Below, in pieces: positions 1 to 9,059 of a stretch of 64,000 nt of DNA. The translations under genes were made by a program, and so were the position numbers. Source of the stretch: Salmonella enterica subsp. enterica serovar Typhimurium str. LT2 (GTDB lineage: Bacteria > Pseudomonadota > Gammaproteobacteria > Enterobacterales > Enterobacteriaceae); contig NC_003197.2 in assembly GCF_000006945.2 (NCBI RefSeq), positions 2,232,001-2,296,000 of the forward strand, written 5' to 3'. How positions within the stretch are numbered: position 1 is the first letter of the stretch; every line of letters begins with the position of its first letter. The notes beneath the pieces are model-generated. The model made no database searches and was not told where the DNA came from. It saw nothing but the letters and a program-made list of their open reading frames with translations.

Positions 1-540
1 TTGCTTAACGGGGTAAAAAAAAGCCTGGAAGATGTCTTGAAAAACAATCCGGAGGAAACGCTTATTTCATCTCATAATAAAGACAAAGGTCACTTATGGT
101 TTGACTTCTACAGAAATCTTTTCCTGCTAAAAGGAAGCGATGCCTTTCTGGAAGCTGGTAAACCTGGTTGTCATCATCTGCAACCAGGCGGTGGGTGCAT
201 ATATCTTGATGCAGATATGTTACTTACTGATAAACTCGGTACTTTGTATTTACCTGATGGTATCGCTATCCATGTAAGTCGTAAAGATAATCATGTTAGC
301 CTTGAAAATGGGATTATTGCTGTTAACCGCAGCGAGCATCCAGCATTAATAAAAGGACTCGAAATTATGCACAGTAAACCTTATGGCGATCCCTATAATG
401 ACTGGCTCAGTAAAGGGTTGAGGCATTATTTTGACGGTTCTCATATACAAGATTATGACGCATTTTGCGATTTCATTGAATTTAAACACGAAAATATCAT
501 TATGAACACAAGCAGTTTAACTGCCAGTTCTTGGAGGTAA
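1..540 (+). CDS. sseK2: SseK2, type III secreted arginine GlcNAc-transferase (C-terminal part)
   Basis: This is the 3' portion of a gene that begins before the window; the frame is open from base 1 and ends with TAA at 538-540, giving 179 residues. Known SseK2 is about 348 residues, so roughly the C-terminal half is present. The catalytic DxD motif of this GT-A glycosyltransferase is visible as YLDADM at local residues 69-73, which would be about residue 239 in the full protein. The family (NleB/SseK) adds GlcNAc to arginines of host proteins and is delivered by the SPI-2 secretion system. The AT-rich composition and the neighbouring srcA and steD fit a horizontally acquired effector cassette. 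Assignment to SseK2 rather than SseK1/3 rests on the sequence I recall and on the srcA-steD-yegS context. Confidence 0.9.
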   Translation: MLNGVKKSLEDVLKNNPEETLISSHNKDKGHLWFDFYRNLFLLKGSDAFLEAGKPGCHHLQPGGGCIYLDADMLLTDKLGTLYLPDGIAIHVSRKDNHVSLENGIIAVNRSEHPALIKGLEIMHSKPYGDPYNDWLSKGLRHYFDGSHIQDYDAFCDFIEFKHENIIMNTSSLTASSWR

Positions 541-575
541 TCATGATAGCCTTGTTTTACTCACCCTTCCCACCG

Positions 576-992
576 TCACGTATAATCGGTATCCAGAGTT
601 ATTCCTTTATCCTGTAAAATGTGATACAGATTCTCCATTGATCTAATAACTACCTCAATTTCACATTCAAGTTTCTCTACAGAACTTTCATTGAGTGAGA
701 AGTTGAGAGCCAGTAATAATGATTGTGAGTTATTATCATAACACAAATGTGGTCCATTATTCTCTGCAAACCATAAATTAGCATTGAGAAATTCAAAAGC
801 AAGATTATTATTATCCGGAGGTTTTCCGCAAAAACCGTATATCATTATATACTCACTGTTAGTGCTTGTTAGTAAGATACGGTAACGGTTATCTATAATA
901 AATGAGCATAATCTGTTTTCGTCAAAGACAATTGAATCGGTATTTAATTTTAGTGAAAACTGTCTTAATAAGCGATCGGCTCTTGAATACAT
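576..992 (-). CDS. srcA: SrcA, SPI-2 type III secretion chaperone
   Basis: A small acidic protein of 138 residues with no signal peptide or membrane segment and an alternating alpha/beta pattern typical of CesT/SicP-type secretion chaperones. SrcA is known to bind effectors such as SseL and PipB2 and the ATPase SsaN, and is also reported to be the chaperone of SteD, whose gene lies immediately upstream on the same strand (121-bp gap). The gene is convergent with sseK2, 35 bp apart. The start is the first in-frame ATG (992). No strong Shine-Dalgarno is visible directly upstream, only GGGGTG, so a start slightly different from this one is possible. Base composition is low GC like its neighbours. 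Confidence 0.85.
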   Translation of the reverse strand: MYSRADRLLRQFSLKLNTDSIVFDENRLCSFIIDNRYRILLTSTNSEYIMIYGFCGKPPDNNNLAFEFLNANLWFAENNGPHLCYDNNSQSLLLALNFSLNESSVEKLECEIEVVIRSMENLYHILQDKGITLDTDYT

Positions 993-1113
993 AACACCCC
1001 ATACTCTATCTAAAGCGTTTCTATATAAGTCATAAGCCTCTGGTCTGGACGATTAACACCTCGTGTCATCGTCGGAATTCGTCTTTTCCCTATGACTTGC
1101 TGTGTTTGCTCAT

Positions 1114-1449
1114 TTATGGCCAGGCTGGCCGGGTTCTGATGCCATTTGCGCTAAGGTATAGTCCGGCGCATATTCCCATCATACCAATTCCCCCCATGCC
1201 AAACGATGCGCCTAAAACCGTCAGAGCGGTAGTATATGCCGCACCACTACTGACACTGGCGACAGCCCCTGAGCATACCCCACTGAAAACACTTGTAAAC
1301 AATGCCGTGGTTCCCAGGCACATTAAACATCTGGGTTTATTGCCGTAAGCGTTAAAATCAACGATTTCAGCTACCGGTTTTTCGTCATTACCCCGTTCAG
1401 AAGGAGGGAGCAATGGCGTTTGCGCATTCACGCCTGAAGTGACATTCAT
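1114..1449 (-). CDS. steD: SteD, SPI-2 effector with two membrane segments
   Basis: 111 residues from the ATG at 1449, which is preceded by AAGAGG 8 bases upstream; an ATG at 1467 would add six residues but lacks such a site. The N-terminal 40 residues are polar, followed by two hydrophobic Gly/Ala/Ser-rich helices at about residues 43-65 and 71-99, with a short tail ending RTRPAWP. SteD (111 residues, two transmembrane helices) is known to be secreted by the SPI-2 system, to insert in host membranes and to drive loss of MHC class II through host ubiquitin ligase machinery. Its place beside srcA, the gene of its reported chaperone, supports the call. No bacterial export signal is visible, as expected for a type III substrate. 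Confidence 0.85.
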   Translation of the reverse strand: MNVTSGVNAQTPLLPPSERGNDEKPVAEIVDFNAYGNKPRCLMCLGTTALFTSVFSGVCSGAVASVSSGAAYTTALTVLGASFGMGGIGMMGICAGLYLSANGIRTRPAWP

Positions 1450-2010
1450 ATAAACCTCTTCATGCACATGCCTGTTTATGTTTATGAGAAAAGCGATACA
1501 TCAGGCAACGGTACGACTATAGGACACCGCGCTAAGCCATCATCTAAATAGGTTTTATTTGATATATAGTAGCGTGCTTCTAATAGTGCGCCGTGTTTCT
1601 GCTAAAGAGTCTAAAGAACATTTCGATTTTATGCTATTAAAAAGTATGTTTGGTAATAAATATCAGGTTTTTATCTGATATTATGGTGTTTGAAATTAAT
1701 ACTGATAACTGACGTATGTTCGTCTTGTTAATTCTCCGTTTCGTTATCAAAGGCGCTATATCGGAAAGCGTCTGACTACCCCTTGTGATTTCCTTGCACT
1801 CTCACAAGCGCTACTCAATGCGCATACCGGCATCTCTCTTGTCGCCATTTGCCTTAAACCATGCTTCGCTTACCGCTGCGTACAGCAGGAAGAAAAACGG
1901 TAAAGCAATAAGTGCGCAACATTTCAATTTTCATCCTGTTCTGACCTCGCTTTTTCATTTCTGCTATACACTTTCTGGAGATTGTTGTTCAACCTATTAA
2001 GGCATAACGG
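1450..2010. other. 561-bp intergenic region between divergent steD and yegS
   Basis: AT-rich stretch, especially 1530-1700, that must carry the promoter of steD (leftward) and of yegS (rightward). A short open frame at 1785-2000 has no good ribosome site and an unstructured translation, and I do not regard it as a gene. I could not pick out a convincing -35/-10 pair or a regulator site. The composition change from this AT-rich segment to the roughly 55% GC of yegS marks the edge of the acquired cassette. Confidence 0.6.
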
Positions 2011-2910
2011 ATGGCTAACTTTCCCGCCAGCTTACTGATCCTCAATGGCAAAAGCGCTGATAACCAGCCGCTACGTGAGGCCATTACTCTACTTCGCGAC
2101 GAAGGCATACAGATTCACGTTCGGGTAACCTGGGAAAAAGGCGACGCGCAGCGTTACGTTGATGAAGCCCGTAGACTGGGCGTTGAAACGGTGATTGCCG
2201 GCGGCGGAGACGGTACCATTAATGAAGTGTCGACCGCGCTCATCCAGATCCGCGACGGCGTAGCCCCTGCACTGGGCCTTTTGCCGCTCGGCACCGCCAA
2301 CGATTTTGCCACCAGCGCCGGTATTCCTGAAGCGCTGGACAAAGCGCTGAAACTGGCGATTGCCGGAAACGCGATGGAAATTGATATGGCCATGGTCAAT
2401 GATAAAACCTGTTTTATCAATATGGCGACGGGCGGTTTTGGCACCCGCATTACCACCGAAACGCCGGAAAAACTTAAAGCCGCATTGGGCGGCGTCTCCT
2501 ATCTTATCCACGGTCTGATGAGAATGGATACGCTGACCCCTGATCGCTGCGAAATACGTGGCGAAAACTTTCACTGGCAGGGCGATGCGCTGGTGATCGG
2601 CATTGGCAATGGTCGTCAGGCTGGCGGCGGGCAGCAATTATGTCCCACCGCGCTGATTAACGACGGACTGTTACAGCTACGGATTTTTACCGGCGAAGAG
2701 CTGTTGCCGGCGCTGTTTTCCACGCTCACGCAGTCAGATGACAATCCGAATATTATTGACGGCGCCTCAGCGTGGTTTGATATTCATGCACCGCATGAAA
2801 TCACGTTTAATCTGGATGGCGAACCACTCAGCGGGCAAGAATTTCATATTGAGGTGCTGCCTGGCGCATTACGCTGTCGGCTGCCGCCGGACTGCCCGTT
2901 GCTACGTTAA
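2011..2910 (+). CDS. yegS: YegS, lipid kinase (diacylglycerol kinase family)
   Basis: 299 residues. The diacylglycerol-kinase catalytic signature [10 protein letters not shown] sits at residues 64-73, followed by the [11 protein letters not shown] element around residue 90 that is typical of this fold. E. coli YegS phosphorylates phosphatidylglycerol in vitro; the physiological substrate is unsettled. Length and sequence match the enterobacterial family. The gene stands alone, reads toward fbaB, and is followed by a REP-like hairpin at 2926-2947 that may end its transcript. No truncation. Confidence 0.92.
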
Positions 2911-2925
2911 TAACACCTGTCGCTG

Positions 2926-2953
2926 GCCGGATGCGCTCACATCCGGCTTTTCT
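2926..2953 (+). terminator. REP-like hairpin with T-rich tail after yegS
   Basis: Arms GCCGGATG (2926-2933) and CATCCGGC (2940-2947) with a 6-base loop, followed by TTTTC. It resembles a single REP unit, and lies between the convergent yegS and fbaB, so it may serve both as REP and as terminator. Confidence 0.6.
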
Positions 2954-2962
2954 TCGTTGAAC

Positions 2963-4015
2963 TCAGGCGATGGTGACTTTGCTATCCAGATAGACATCTT
3001 GTACGGCGTTAATCAACTTCACGCCATCAGCCATCGATTTCTTAAAGGCTTTACGTCCCAGAATTAGCCCCATTCCACCGGCTCGTTTGTTGATCACCGC
3101 GGTACGAACCGCGTCGCCGAGGTCAGTGTCGCCGCCGTCCGCGCCGCCGGAGTTGATAAGCCCGGCGCGTCCCATATAGCAGTTCGCCAACTGGTAACGT
3201 ACCAAATCGATCGGGTTATCGCTGGTCAGTTTGCTGTACACGCGGTCATCGGTATAGCCGAAGTTGACTGCTTTATAACCGCCATTATTCTCGGCCATTT
3301 TCTGTTTCACAATATCCGCGCCAATCGTAGCGGCCAGATGGTTGGCTTGCCCCGTCAGGTCAGCGGATACATGGTAATCAACGCCGTCTTTTTTAAAGGA
3401 AGAATTACGCAGGTAAGCCCACAATACGGTCACCATACCCAGCTCATGCGCACGCTCAAAAGCTGCGGAGATCTCTTCAATCTGGCGACGAGACTGTTCC
3501 GAACCGAAATAGATCGTCGCGCCTACCGCCACGGCACCCATATTGAACGCCTGCTCAACGCTGGCGTACAGGGTCTGATCGTACTCTGTCGGATAGCTCA
3601 ATGTTTCGTTGTGATTCAGTTTGACCAAAAACGGAATACGGTGCGCATAGCGCCGTGAAACCGAGGCCAGTACGCCGTAGGTAGAGGCCACGCAGTTACA
3701 GCCGGCCTCAATCGCCAATTCAACAATGTTTTTTGGGTCAAAGTAGCGCGGGTTAGCCGCAAAAGAGGCGCCGGCGGAGTGCTCCACCCCCTGATCGACG
3801 GGCAGTATCGAAAGGTATCCTGTTCCCGCCAGGCGTCCAGTATTATAGAGCGTCTGCATATTACGCAGAACGGCTGGTGGACGATTATTGTCAATCATCA
3901 CCCGGTCAACATAATCCTTGCCGGGTAGATAAAGCTGATCGGAAGGAATGGTCATACAACGATGCTGTAAAAGGCTGTCGGCGTCTTTGCCAAGCAACTG
4001 CGCAATATCAGTCAT
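2963..4015 (-). CDS. fbaB: FbaB, class I fructose-bisphosphate aldolase
   Basis: 350 residues from the ATG at 4015 (MTDIAQLLGK...); an upstream in-frame ATG would add 24 residues not found in the family. The enzyme cleaves fructose 1,6-bisphosphate to dihydroxyacetone phosphate and glyceraldehyde 3-phosphate through a Schiff-base lysine; the DIVKQK segment in the C-terminal half is the likely lysine region. It belongs to the archaeal-type (DhnA) class I aldolases used mainly in gluconeogenic growth, distinct from the metal-dependent FbaA. It is transcribed alone and convergent with yegS, and a 253-bp gap to divergent yegT holds its promoter. Confidence 0.95.
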   Translation of the reverse strand: MTDIAQLLGKDADSLLQHRCMTIPSDQLYLPGKDYVDRVMIDNNRPPAVLRNMQTLYNTGRLAGTGYLSILPVDQGVEHSAGASFAANPRYFDPKNIVELAIEAGCNCVASTYGVLASVSRRYAHRIPFLVKLNHNETLSYPTEYDQTLYASVEQAFNMGAVAVGATIYFGSEQSRRQIEEISAAFERAHELGMVTVLWAYLRNSSFKKDGVDYHVSADLTGQANHLAATIGADIVKQKMAENNGGYKAVNFGYTDDRVYSKLTSDNPIDLVRYQLANCYMGRAGLINSGGADGGDTDLGDAVRTAVINKRAGGMGLILGRKAFKKSMADGVKLINAVQDVYLDSKVTIA

Positions 4016-4268
4016 AGCTATGCTCCCGTAAGTTCCGATAGGGTATCGGAAGGTGAATAGTCCTGCCCCGCAGATTGCGGGTCGCAATAAGCCTGGTACT
4101 GACCGACCATTTTTGCCAACTTTAGCGCATTTTTTCGGCGCTATCTGCTGACTCGATTCACGTCCGAAAAAGTGTTAGATCGGTCAAAATTAATGCTCAA
4201 TGGTATTTAAAAGGTATTATTAAATGGTATTGTCATGGCGTACCTTACCTGTCATGAAGGATTCAAAA

Positions 4269-5540
4269 ATGAAAACGACCTTTAAACTGTCGTTCATGAT
4301 GTTCGTGGAGTGGTTTATCTGGGGCGCCTGGTTCGTCCCCCTGTGGCTATGGCTAAATAAAAGCGGGTTTTCCGCCGGTGAAATAGGCTGGTCTTATGCC
4401 TGTACCGCCATTGCGGCGATCCTGTCGCCGATTCTGGTCGGCTCCGTTACCGACCGTTTTTTCTCAGCGCAAAAAGTCCTGGCGGTACTGATGTTTGCAG
4501 GCGCCGTGCTGATGTATTTCGCGGCGCAGCAAACCACCTTCGCCGGATTCTTTCCGCTGCTTCTGGCCTATTCATTGACCTATATGCCGACCATCGCGCT
4601 GACAAACAGCATTGCCTTCGCTAACGTACCGGACGTTGAACGCGATTTTCCACGCATTCGCGTTATGGGAACCATTGGGTGGATTGCCTCCGGCCTCGCC
4701 TGTGGATTCCTGCCGCAAATGTTAGGCTATAACGATATTTCCCCCACCAACATTCCACTGCTCATAACCGCCGCAAGTTCAGCGTTGCTGGGCGTATTTG
4801 CGTTCTGTCTGCCAGACACGCCGCCAAAAAGCACCGGCAAGATGGATATTAAAGTGATGCTGGGGCTGGATGCGCTGGTCCTGCTGCGCGATAAAAACTT
4901 TCTCGTTTTCTTCTTCTGTTCCTTTCTGTTTGCGATGCCGCTGGCCTTCTACTACATCTTCGCTAACGGCTATCTGACAGAAGTAGGAATGAAGAACGCC
5001 ACCGGCTGGATGACGCTCGGCCAGTTCTCTGAAATCTTCTTTATGCTGGCGCTGCCCTTTTTCACTAAGCGCTTTGGTATTAAAAAGGTATTATTGCTTG
5101 GTCTTATTACCGCCGCGATCCGCTACGGCTTTTTTGTCTATGGCGGCGCGGAGACGTACTTCACTTACGCCCTGCTGTTCCTCGGTATTTTGCTGCACGG
5201 CGTAAGTTACGATTTCTACTACGTCACCGCCTACATTTATGTCGATAAAAAAGCGCCGGTTCATATGCGTACCGCTGCGCAAGGGCTTATCACCCTCTGC
5301 TGTCAGGGATTCGGCAGCCTGCTGGGCTATCGTCTCGGCGGCGTGATGATGGAAAAAATGTTTGCTTATCCGCAACCGGTTAACGGTCTGACATTCAACT
5401 GGGCGGGCATGTGGACGTTTGGCGCAGTGATGATTGCCGTCATCGCGCTACTGTTTATGATTTTCTTTCGCGAATCGGACAAAGAGATCACTGCTATTGA
5501 CGATCGCGATATTGCGTTGACACAAGGGGAAGTAAAATGA
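4269..5540 (+). CDS. yegT: YegT, nucleoside:H+ symporter family transporter
   Basis: 423 residues, start ATG at 4269 preceded by GAAGGA; this matches the E. coli protein start (MKTT...), while an upstream ATG at 4224 would add 15 non-conserved residues. It has about 12 hydrophobic segments and the sequence of the NHS family with NupG and XapB in the major facilitator superfamily. The substrate is not established; a nucleoside or nucleoside-like compound is expected from the family. The stop overlaps the yegU start (ATGA, 4 bp), and yegU and yegV follow with equal overlap, so the three are almost certainly one transcript. Confidence 0.9.
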   Translation: MKTTFKLSFMMFVEWFIWGAWFVPLWLWLNKSGFSAGEIGWSYACTAIAAILSPILVGSVTDRFFSAQKVLAVLMFAGAVLMYFAAQQTTFAGFFPLLLAYSLTYMPTIALTNSIAFANVPDVERDFPRIRVMGTIGWIASGLACGFLPQMLGYNDISPTNIPLLITAASSALLGVFAFCLPDTPPKSTGKMDIKVMLGLDALVLLRDKNFLVFFFCSFLFAMPLAFYYIFANGYLTEVGMKNATGWMTLGQFSEIFFMLALPFFTKRFGIKKVLLLGLITAAIRYGFFVYGGAETYFTYALLFLGILLHGVSYDFYYVTAYIYVDKKAPVHMRTAAQGLITLCCQGFGSLLGYRLGGVMMEKMFAYPQPVNGLTFNWAGMWTFGAVMIAVIALLFMIFFRESDKEITAIDDRDIALTQGEVK

Positions 5541-6541
5541 AAGCAGAACGTATTCTCGGTGCTCTTTACGGGCAAGCGTTAGGGGATGCGATGGGAATGC
5601 CCTCTGAGCTGTGGCCGAGAACGCGCGTCAAAGCGCATTTCGGCTGGATTGACCGCTTTCTGCCCGGGCCAAAAGAAAATAATGCCGCCTGCTATTTTAA
5701 CCGCGCGGAGTTTACGGATGATACCGCAATGGCGCTCTGCCTGGCCGACGCGCTACTCGAATGCGAAGGCAACATTGATCCCGAGATTATTGGGCGTAAC
5801 ATCCTCGCCTGGGCGGAACGCTTTGATGCGTTCAATAAAAATGTACTCGGCCCGACGTCAAAAATAGCGCTGAATGCGATTCGCGACGGCAAACCCATCG
5901 CGGCGCTGGAAAATAACGGCGTGACTAACGGCGCGGCCATGCGCGTTTCGCCGTTGGGCTGCCTGTTGCCGCCAACTAACCTGACAGCCTTTATAGCAGA
6001 AGTGGCGTTAGCCTCCAGCCCGACGCATAAATCCGATCTGGCGGTGGCTGGCGCCGTGGTTGTCGCCTGGGCCGTCTCACGAGCGGTTAACGGCGACACG
6101 TGGCAAAGTATTGCCGACTCGCTCCCCGCCGTCGCCCATCAGGCGCAGACAGCGCGTATTACCACGTTTAGCGCCTCGCTATCGGCACGTCTGGAACTGG
6201 CGCTAAACATTGTCCGCCATGCCGACGGCGTCGAATCTGCCAGCGAACAGCTCTATCAGATCATCGGCGCGGGAACCAGCACCATTGAATCGGTTCCCTG
6301 CGCTATCGCCATGGTGGAACTGGCGAATACCGATCCTAACCGCTGTGCCGTGCTGTGCGCTAACCTCGGCGGCGATACCGACACTATCGGCGCGATGGCC
6401 ACCGCCATTTGCGGCGCGTTGCACGGGGTAAGCGCCATTAACCCCCAGTTAAAGCAAACGCTGGACGAGGTTAATCAGCTGGATTTTGCGCGCTATGCCG
6501 TTGCGCTGGCGAGTTATCGTCAACGGCGGGAGGCACTATGA
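5537..6541 (+). CDS. yegU: YegU, ADP-ribosylglycohydrolase family hydrolase
   Basis: 334 residues. The DraG/crystallin-J1 fold is recognisable from metal-binding signatures: GQALGDAMGMPSE at residues 10-22, FTDDTAMALCLADAL at 57-71, and GGDTDTIGAMATAICGA near 277-293. These supply the two-Mg2+ centre that hydrolyses N- or O-glycosidic ADP-ribose bonds in characterised members. The true substrate of YegU is unknown. It is translationally coupled to the transporter gene upstream and the sugar-kinase gene downstream (4-bp ATGA overlaps on both sides), which suggests a glycosidic small molecule imported by YegT rather than protein ADP-ribosylation. Confidence 0.88.
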   Translation: MKAERILGALYGQALGDAMGMPSELWPRTRVKAHFGWIDRFLPGPKENNAACYFNRAEFTDDTAMALCLADALLECEGNIDPEIIGRNILAWAERFDAFNKNVLGPTSKIALNAIRDGKPIAALENNGVTNGAAMRVSPLGCLLPPTNLTAFIAEVALASSPTHKSDLAVAGAVVVAWAVSRAVNGDTWQSIADSLPAVAHQAQTARITTFSASLSARLELALNIVRHADGVESASEQLYQIIGAGTSTIESVPCAIAMVELANTDPNRCAVLCANLGGDTDTIGAMATAICGALHGVSAINPQLKQTLDEVNQLDFARYAVALASYRQRREAL

Positions 6542-7503
6542 ACGGCGCACGGTTGCTGACATTATTACCGACCCTGCATACCCGGCGTCCGCTCACCGTT
6601 ATCGGCGCGGCAGTGATCGATATCATTGCCGACGCCTGGACGTTGCCGCGTCGCGGAGGCGATATTGAACTGCAACAACAGAGCGTCAATGTCGGCGGCT
6701 GTGCGCTGAATATTGCCGTGGCGTTGAAACGACTGGGGATTGACGCCAGCAATGCGCTGCCGCTGGGCCAGGGCGTGTGGGCGGAGAGGATTCGCCGCCG
6801 TCTGGCAAAAGAGGGATTATCCAGCGTGATTGACGCGGTTGAAGGAGATAACGGCTGGTGTCTGGCGTTAGTCGAACCGGATGGCGAACGCACGTTTATG
6901 TCTTTTAGCGGCGTGGAAAACCAGTGGAATGCAGACTGGTTGTCGCAGCTCAGGACACCGCGGGGCAGTCTTGTCTACCTGTCCGGCTATCAACTGGCCT
7001 CGTCCTGTGGCGAACCACTGATCCAGTGGCTGGAAACCGTCGACGATGTCACGCCTTTTATCGATTTTGGCCCACGAATCGGTGATATTACAGACGATGC
7101 AATGGCGCGCATTATGGCCTGCCGGCCCATCGTCTCCCTCAATCGCCAGGAAGCCATCATCGCCGCGGAACGCGCCGGACTTGCGACCGATACGCGCACT
7201 TTCGGCGAAGCATGGGTAAACCGCTTTTCCGCGCCGCTGGTGGTGCGCCACGATAAAGACGGAGCGTGGTATTTTAGCGCGCAATCTTCCGGCGTTGTGC
7301 CAGCGTTTCCGGCAACCGTGGTGGATACCATCGGCGCGGGCGACAGCCATGCTGGCGGCGTGCTGGCAGGACTGGCGTCAGGCTGGTCGCTCGCGGATGC
7401 CGTACTGCTGGGAAATGCGGTGGCGAGCTGGGTGGTCGGGCATCGCGGCGGCGACTGCGCGCCCACGCGCGAGGCGCTACTCCTCGCACACAAAAACGTA
7501 TAG
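6538..7503 (+). CDS. yegV: YegV, PfkB/ribokinase-family sugar kinase
   Basis: 321 residues. N-terminal TVIGAAVIDI and VGGCALNIAVAL motifs and the C-terminal signature DTIGAGDSHAGGVLAGL (the Asp of GAGD is the catalytic base) identify a PfkB-family kinase. It would phosphorylate a sugar or nucleoside; the substrate is not known. Its start overlaps the yegU stop by 4 bp and its 3' end overlaps the 3' end of the opposing yegW by 27 bp. In the cassette it plausibly phosphorylates the sugar or nucleoside released by YegU. Confidence 0.9.
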   Translation: MNGARLLTLLPTLHTRRPLTVIGAAVIDIIADAWTLPRRGGDIELQQQSVNVGGCALNIAVALKRLGIDASNALPLGQGVWAERIRRRLAKEGLSSVIDAVEGDNGWCLALVEPDGERTFMSFSGVENQWNADWLSQLRTPRGSLVYLSGYQLASSCGEPLIQWLETVDDVTPFIDFGPRIGDITDDAMARIMACRPIVSLNRQEAIIAAERAGLATDTRTFGEAWVNRFSAPLVVRHDKDGAWYFSAQSSGVVPAFPATVVDTIGAGDSHAGGVLAGLASGWSLADAVLLGNAVASWVVGHRGGDCAPTREALLLAHKNV

Positions 7504-8223
7504 GTCGCTACGACAATAACTGATGCTGTATTCAATAGGCCGCTGCTGCTGATCGAGCGCCACCTGCTTAATCACCAGCACCGGCACTTTACCATCCATT
7601 TGAATATGCGACTGAAACTCATCATCCGGCATCCGGGCGCTGACGCGGGATCGGGTACGCTGAGGGTAAATGTGCTGGCGACGAAAATAGTCATACAGAG
7701 AAATACCAATCGCGTCGACATCATGAATCAGATGCGCGGGCACCCAGGACTCTTCAATCGATACCGCGTCCTCATCAACATAACGAATGCGTTTGAGTAA
7801 AAAGACGTCGCTGCCTGCGGGGATCGCCAGGTGCTGCGCGACCTCATCCGGACAACTTACCACGCGTTTGTTAACCCATAGCGTATCCGGTTTTTTGCCG
7901 CGCAAGACAACCTGCTGAGAAAATCCCCGCGCCTCTTTCAGGGAATATTCAAAGATATTATTGATTTGCGTACCGTAGCCGCGGGCGCGCGTGACAACAC
8001 CCTCTTCTTCCAGCGCCTGCATCGCTTTTCGTACCGTGATGCGCGAGACGCCGGTAAGCTGGCTGAGATCGCGTTCGCCAGGCAAAATATTACCGTGCTC
8101 AAGAATACCGCTGCGCACGGCATCCTTTACCGTCTGGGCGAATTTCATGTATAGCGGCGTATTATCCGCCGCTGAAATTCGTTCATTCAGTTGCGCGATG
8201 AGCCGGGTATGCGCTTGTTCCAT
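7477..8223 (-). CDS. yegW: YegW, GntR/HutC-family transcriptional regulator
   Basis: 248 residues. The N-terminal winged helix (about residues 18-85) contains GNILPGERDLSQLTGVSRIT, the GntR recognition helix, and the rest is a UTRA-type effector domain as in HutC/FarR regulators. It is convergent with yegV, 27-bp overlap, and probably controls the yegTUV genes. It lies 35 bp downstream of thiD on the same strand, so some read-through from thiMD is possible. The ligand is unknown. Confidence 0.88.
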   Translation of the reverse strand: MEQAHTRLIAQLNERISAADNTPLYMKFAQTVKDAVRSGILEHGNILPGERDLSQLTGVSRITVRKAMQALEEEGVVTRARGYGTQINNIFEYSLKEARGFSQQVVLRGKKPDTLWVNKRVVSCPDEVAQHLAIPAGSDVFLLKRIRYVDEDAVSIEESWVPAHLIHDVDAIGISLYDYFRRQHIYPQRTRSRVSARMPDDEFQSHIQMDGKVPVLVIKQVALDQQQRPIEYSISYCRSDLYVFVCEE

Positions 8224-8258
8224 TTATCTTTCCTGACGACGGGTCTGTAGGCAGTATA

Positions 8259-9059
8259 CTACCACCACGCGTGGAAATGATGTACCGGACCAATGCCCTT
8301 CCCCACTTCCAGCGTGTCCGCCTGCGCCAGCGCCGCCGAAAGCCATGCCTTCGCCTCGTTTACCGTCTCTCCCCAACTGCGATGCCGGGGCCGTAACGCC
8401 GCCAGCGCCGCCGACAGCGTACAGCCCGTCCCATGCGTATTTTTGGTGTTCACACGCGGCGCGCTAAAACGCTGCTCGCCCTCGCGGGTAAAGAGCCAGT
8501 CCGGGCTTTGCGCATCCTCTAAATGCCCGCCTTTCATCAATACCGCTTCACACCCCATCGCCAGTAACGCCCGCCCCTGCGCCAGCATCTCCTGTTCCGT
8601 ACGCGCATGGGGCGCATCCAGCAACGCTGCGGCTTCCGGCAAATTAGGCGTAATCAGCGATACCTGCGGCAACAGCCGGACGCGTAATGTTTCTATCGCA
8701 GAGGGCGAGAGCAGCGGATCGCCGCTTTTCGCCAGCATCACCGTATCCAGCACCACATTACGTACATGATGGCGCTGTAACCGTTCCGCCACGGCCTCGA
8801 CAATATCGGTTTCCGCCAGCATCCCGATTTTCGTGGTATCAATGCGCACATCGCTGAACACGGAATCAAGTTGAGCGGCAACAAAGTCCGGCTCTATCCG
8901 GTACACCGACTGTACGCCACAGGTATTTTGCGCCACCAGCGCAGTGATGACCGAACAGCCATATGCGCCCAGCGCGGAAAAGGTCTTGAGATCCGCCTGG
9001 ATACCGGCCCCGCCGCTGGGATCGGTGCCGGCAATCGTCAGCGCGTTAATTCGTTGCAT
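8259..9059 (-). CDS. thiD: ThiD, hydroxymethylpyrimidine/phosphomethylpyrimidine kinase
   Basis: 266 residues starting at the ATG at 9059 (MQRINALTIAG), the usual start; the longer frame runs into thiM. The enzyme phosphorylates 4-amino-5-hydroxymethyl-2-methylpyrimidine twice for thiamine synthesis. GTDPSGGAGIQADLKTF at residues 11-27 and the HGTGCTLSAALA anion-hole/catalytic segment at 209-220 (Cys213) are present. The start lies inside the last codons of thiM (14-bp overlap), so the two are translationally coupled and share the TPP riboswitch upstream of thiM. Confidence 0.95.
   Translation of the reverse strand: MQRINALTIAGTDPSGGAGIQADLKTFSALGAYGCSVITALVAQNTCGVQSVYRIEPDFVAAQLDSVFSDVRIDTTKIGMLAETDIVEAVAERLQRHHVRNVVLDTVMLAKSGDPLLSPSAIETLRVRLLPQVSLITPNLPEAAALLDAPHARTEQEMLAQGRALLAMGCEAVLMKGGHLEDAQSPDWLFTREGEQRFSAPRVNTKNTHGTGCTLSAALAALRPRHRSWGETVNEAKAWLSAALAQADTLEVGKGIGPVHHFHAWW

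Noticed and set aside
1097..1348. 83-residue open frame opposite steD
   Set aside because: Lies entirely antisense to the steD coding region with low-complexity translation; a shadow frame.
1785..2000. 71-residue open frame upstream of yegS
   Set aside because: No ribosome site, unstructured Ser/His-rich translation, and it lies in the leader of yegS; I see no support for translation.
2089..2637. 182-residue antisense frame in yegS
   Set aside because: Long because of the codon bias of yegS in GC-rich DNA; no start signal and no recognisable domain.
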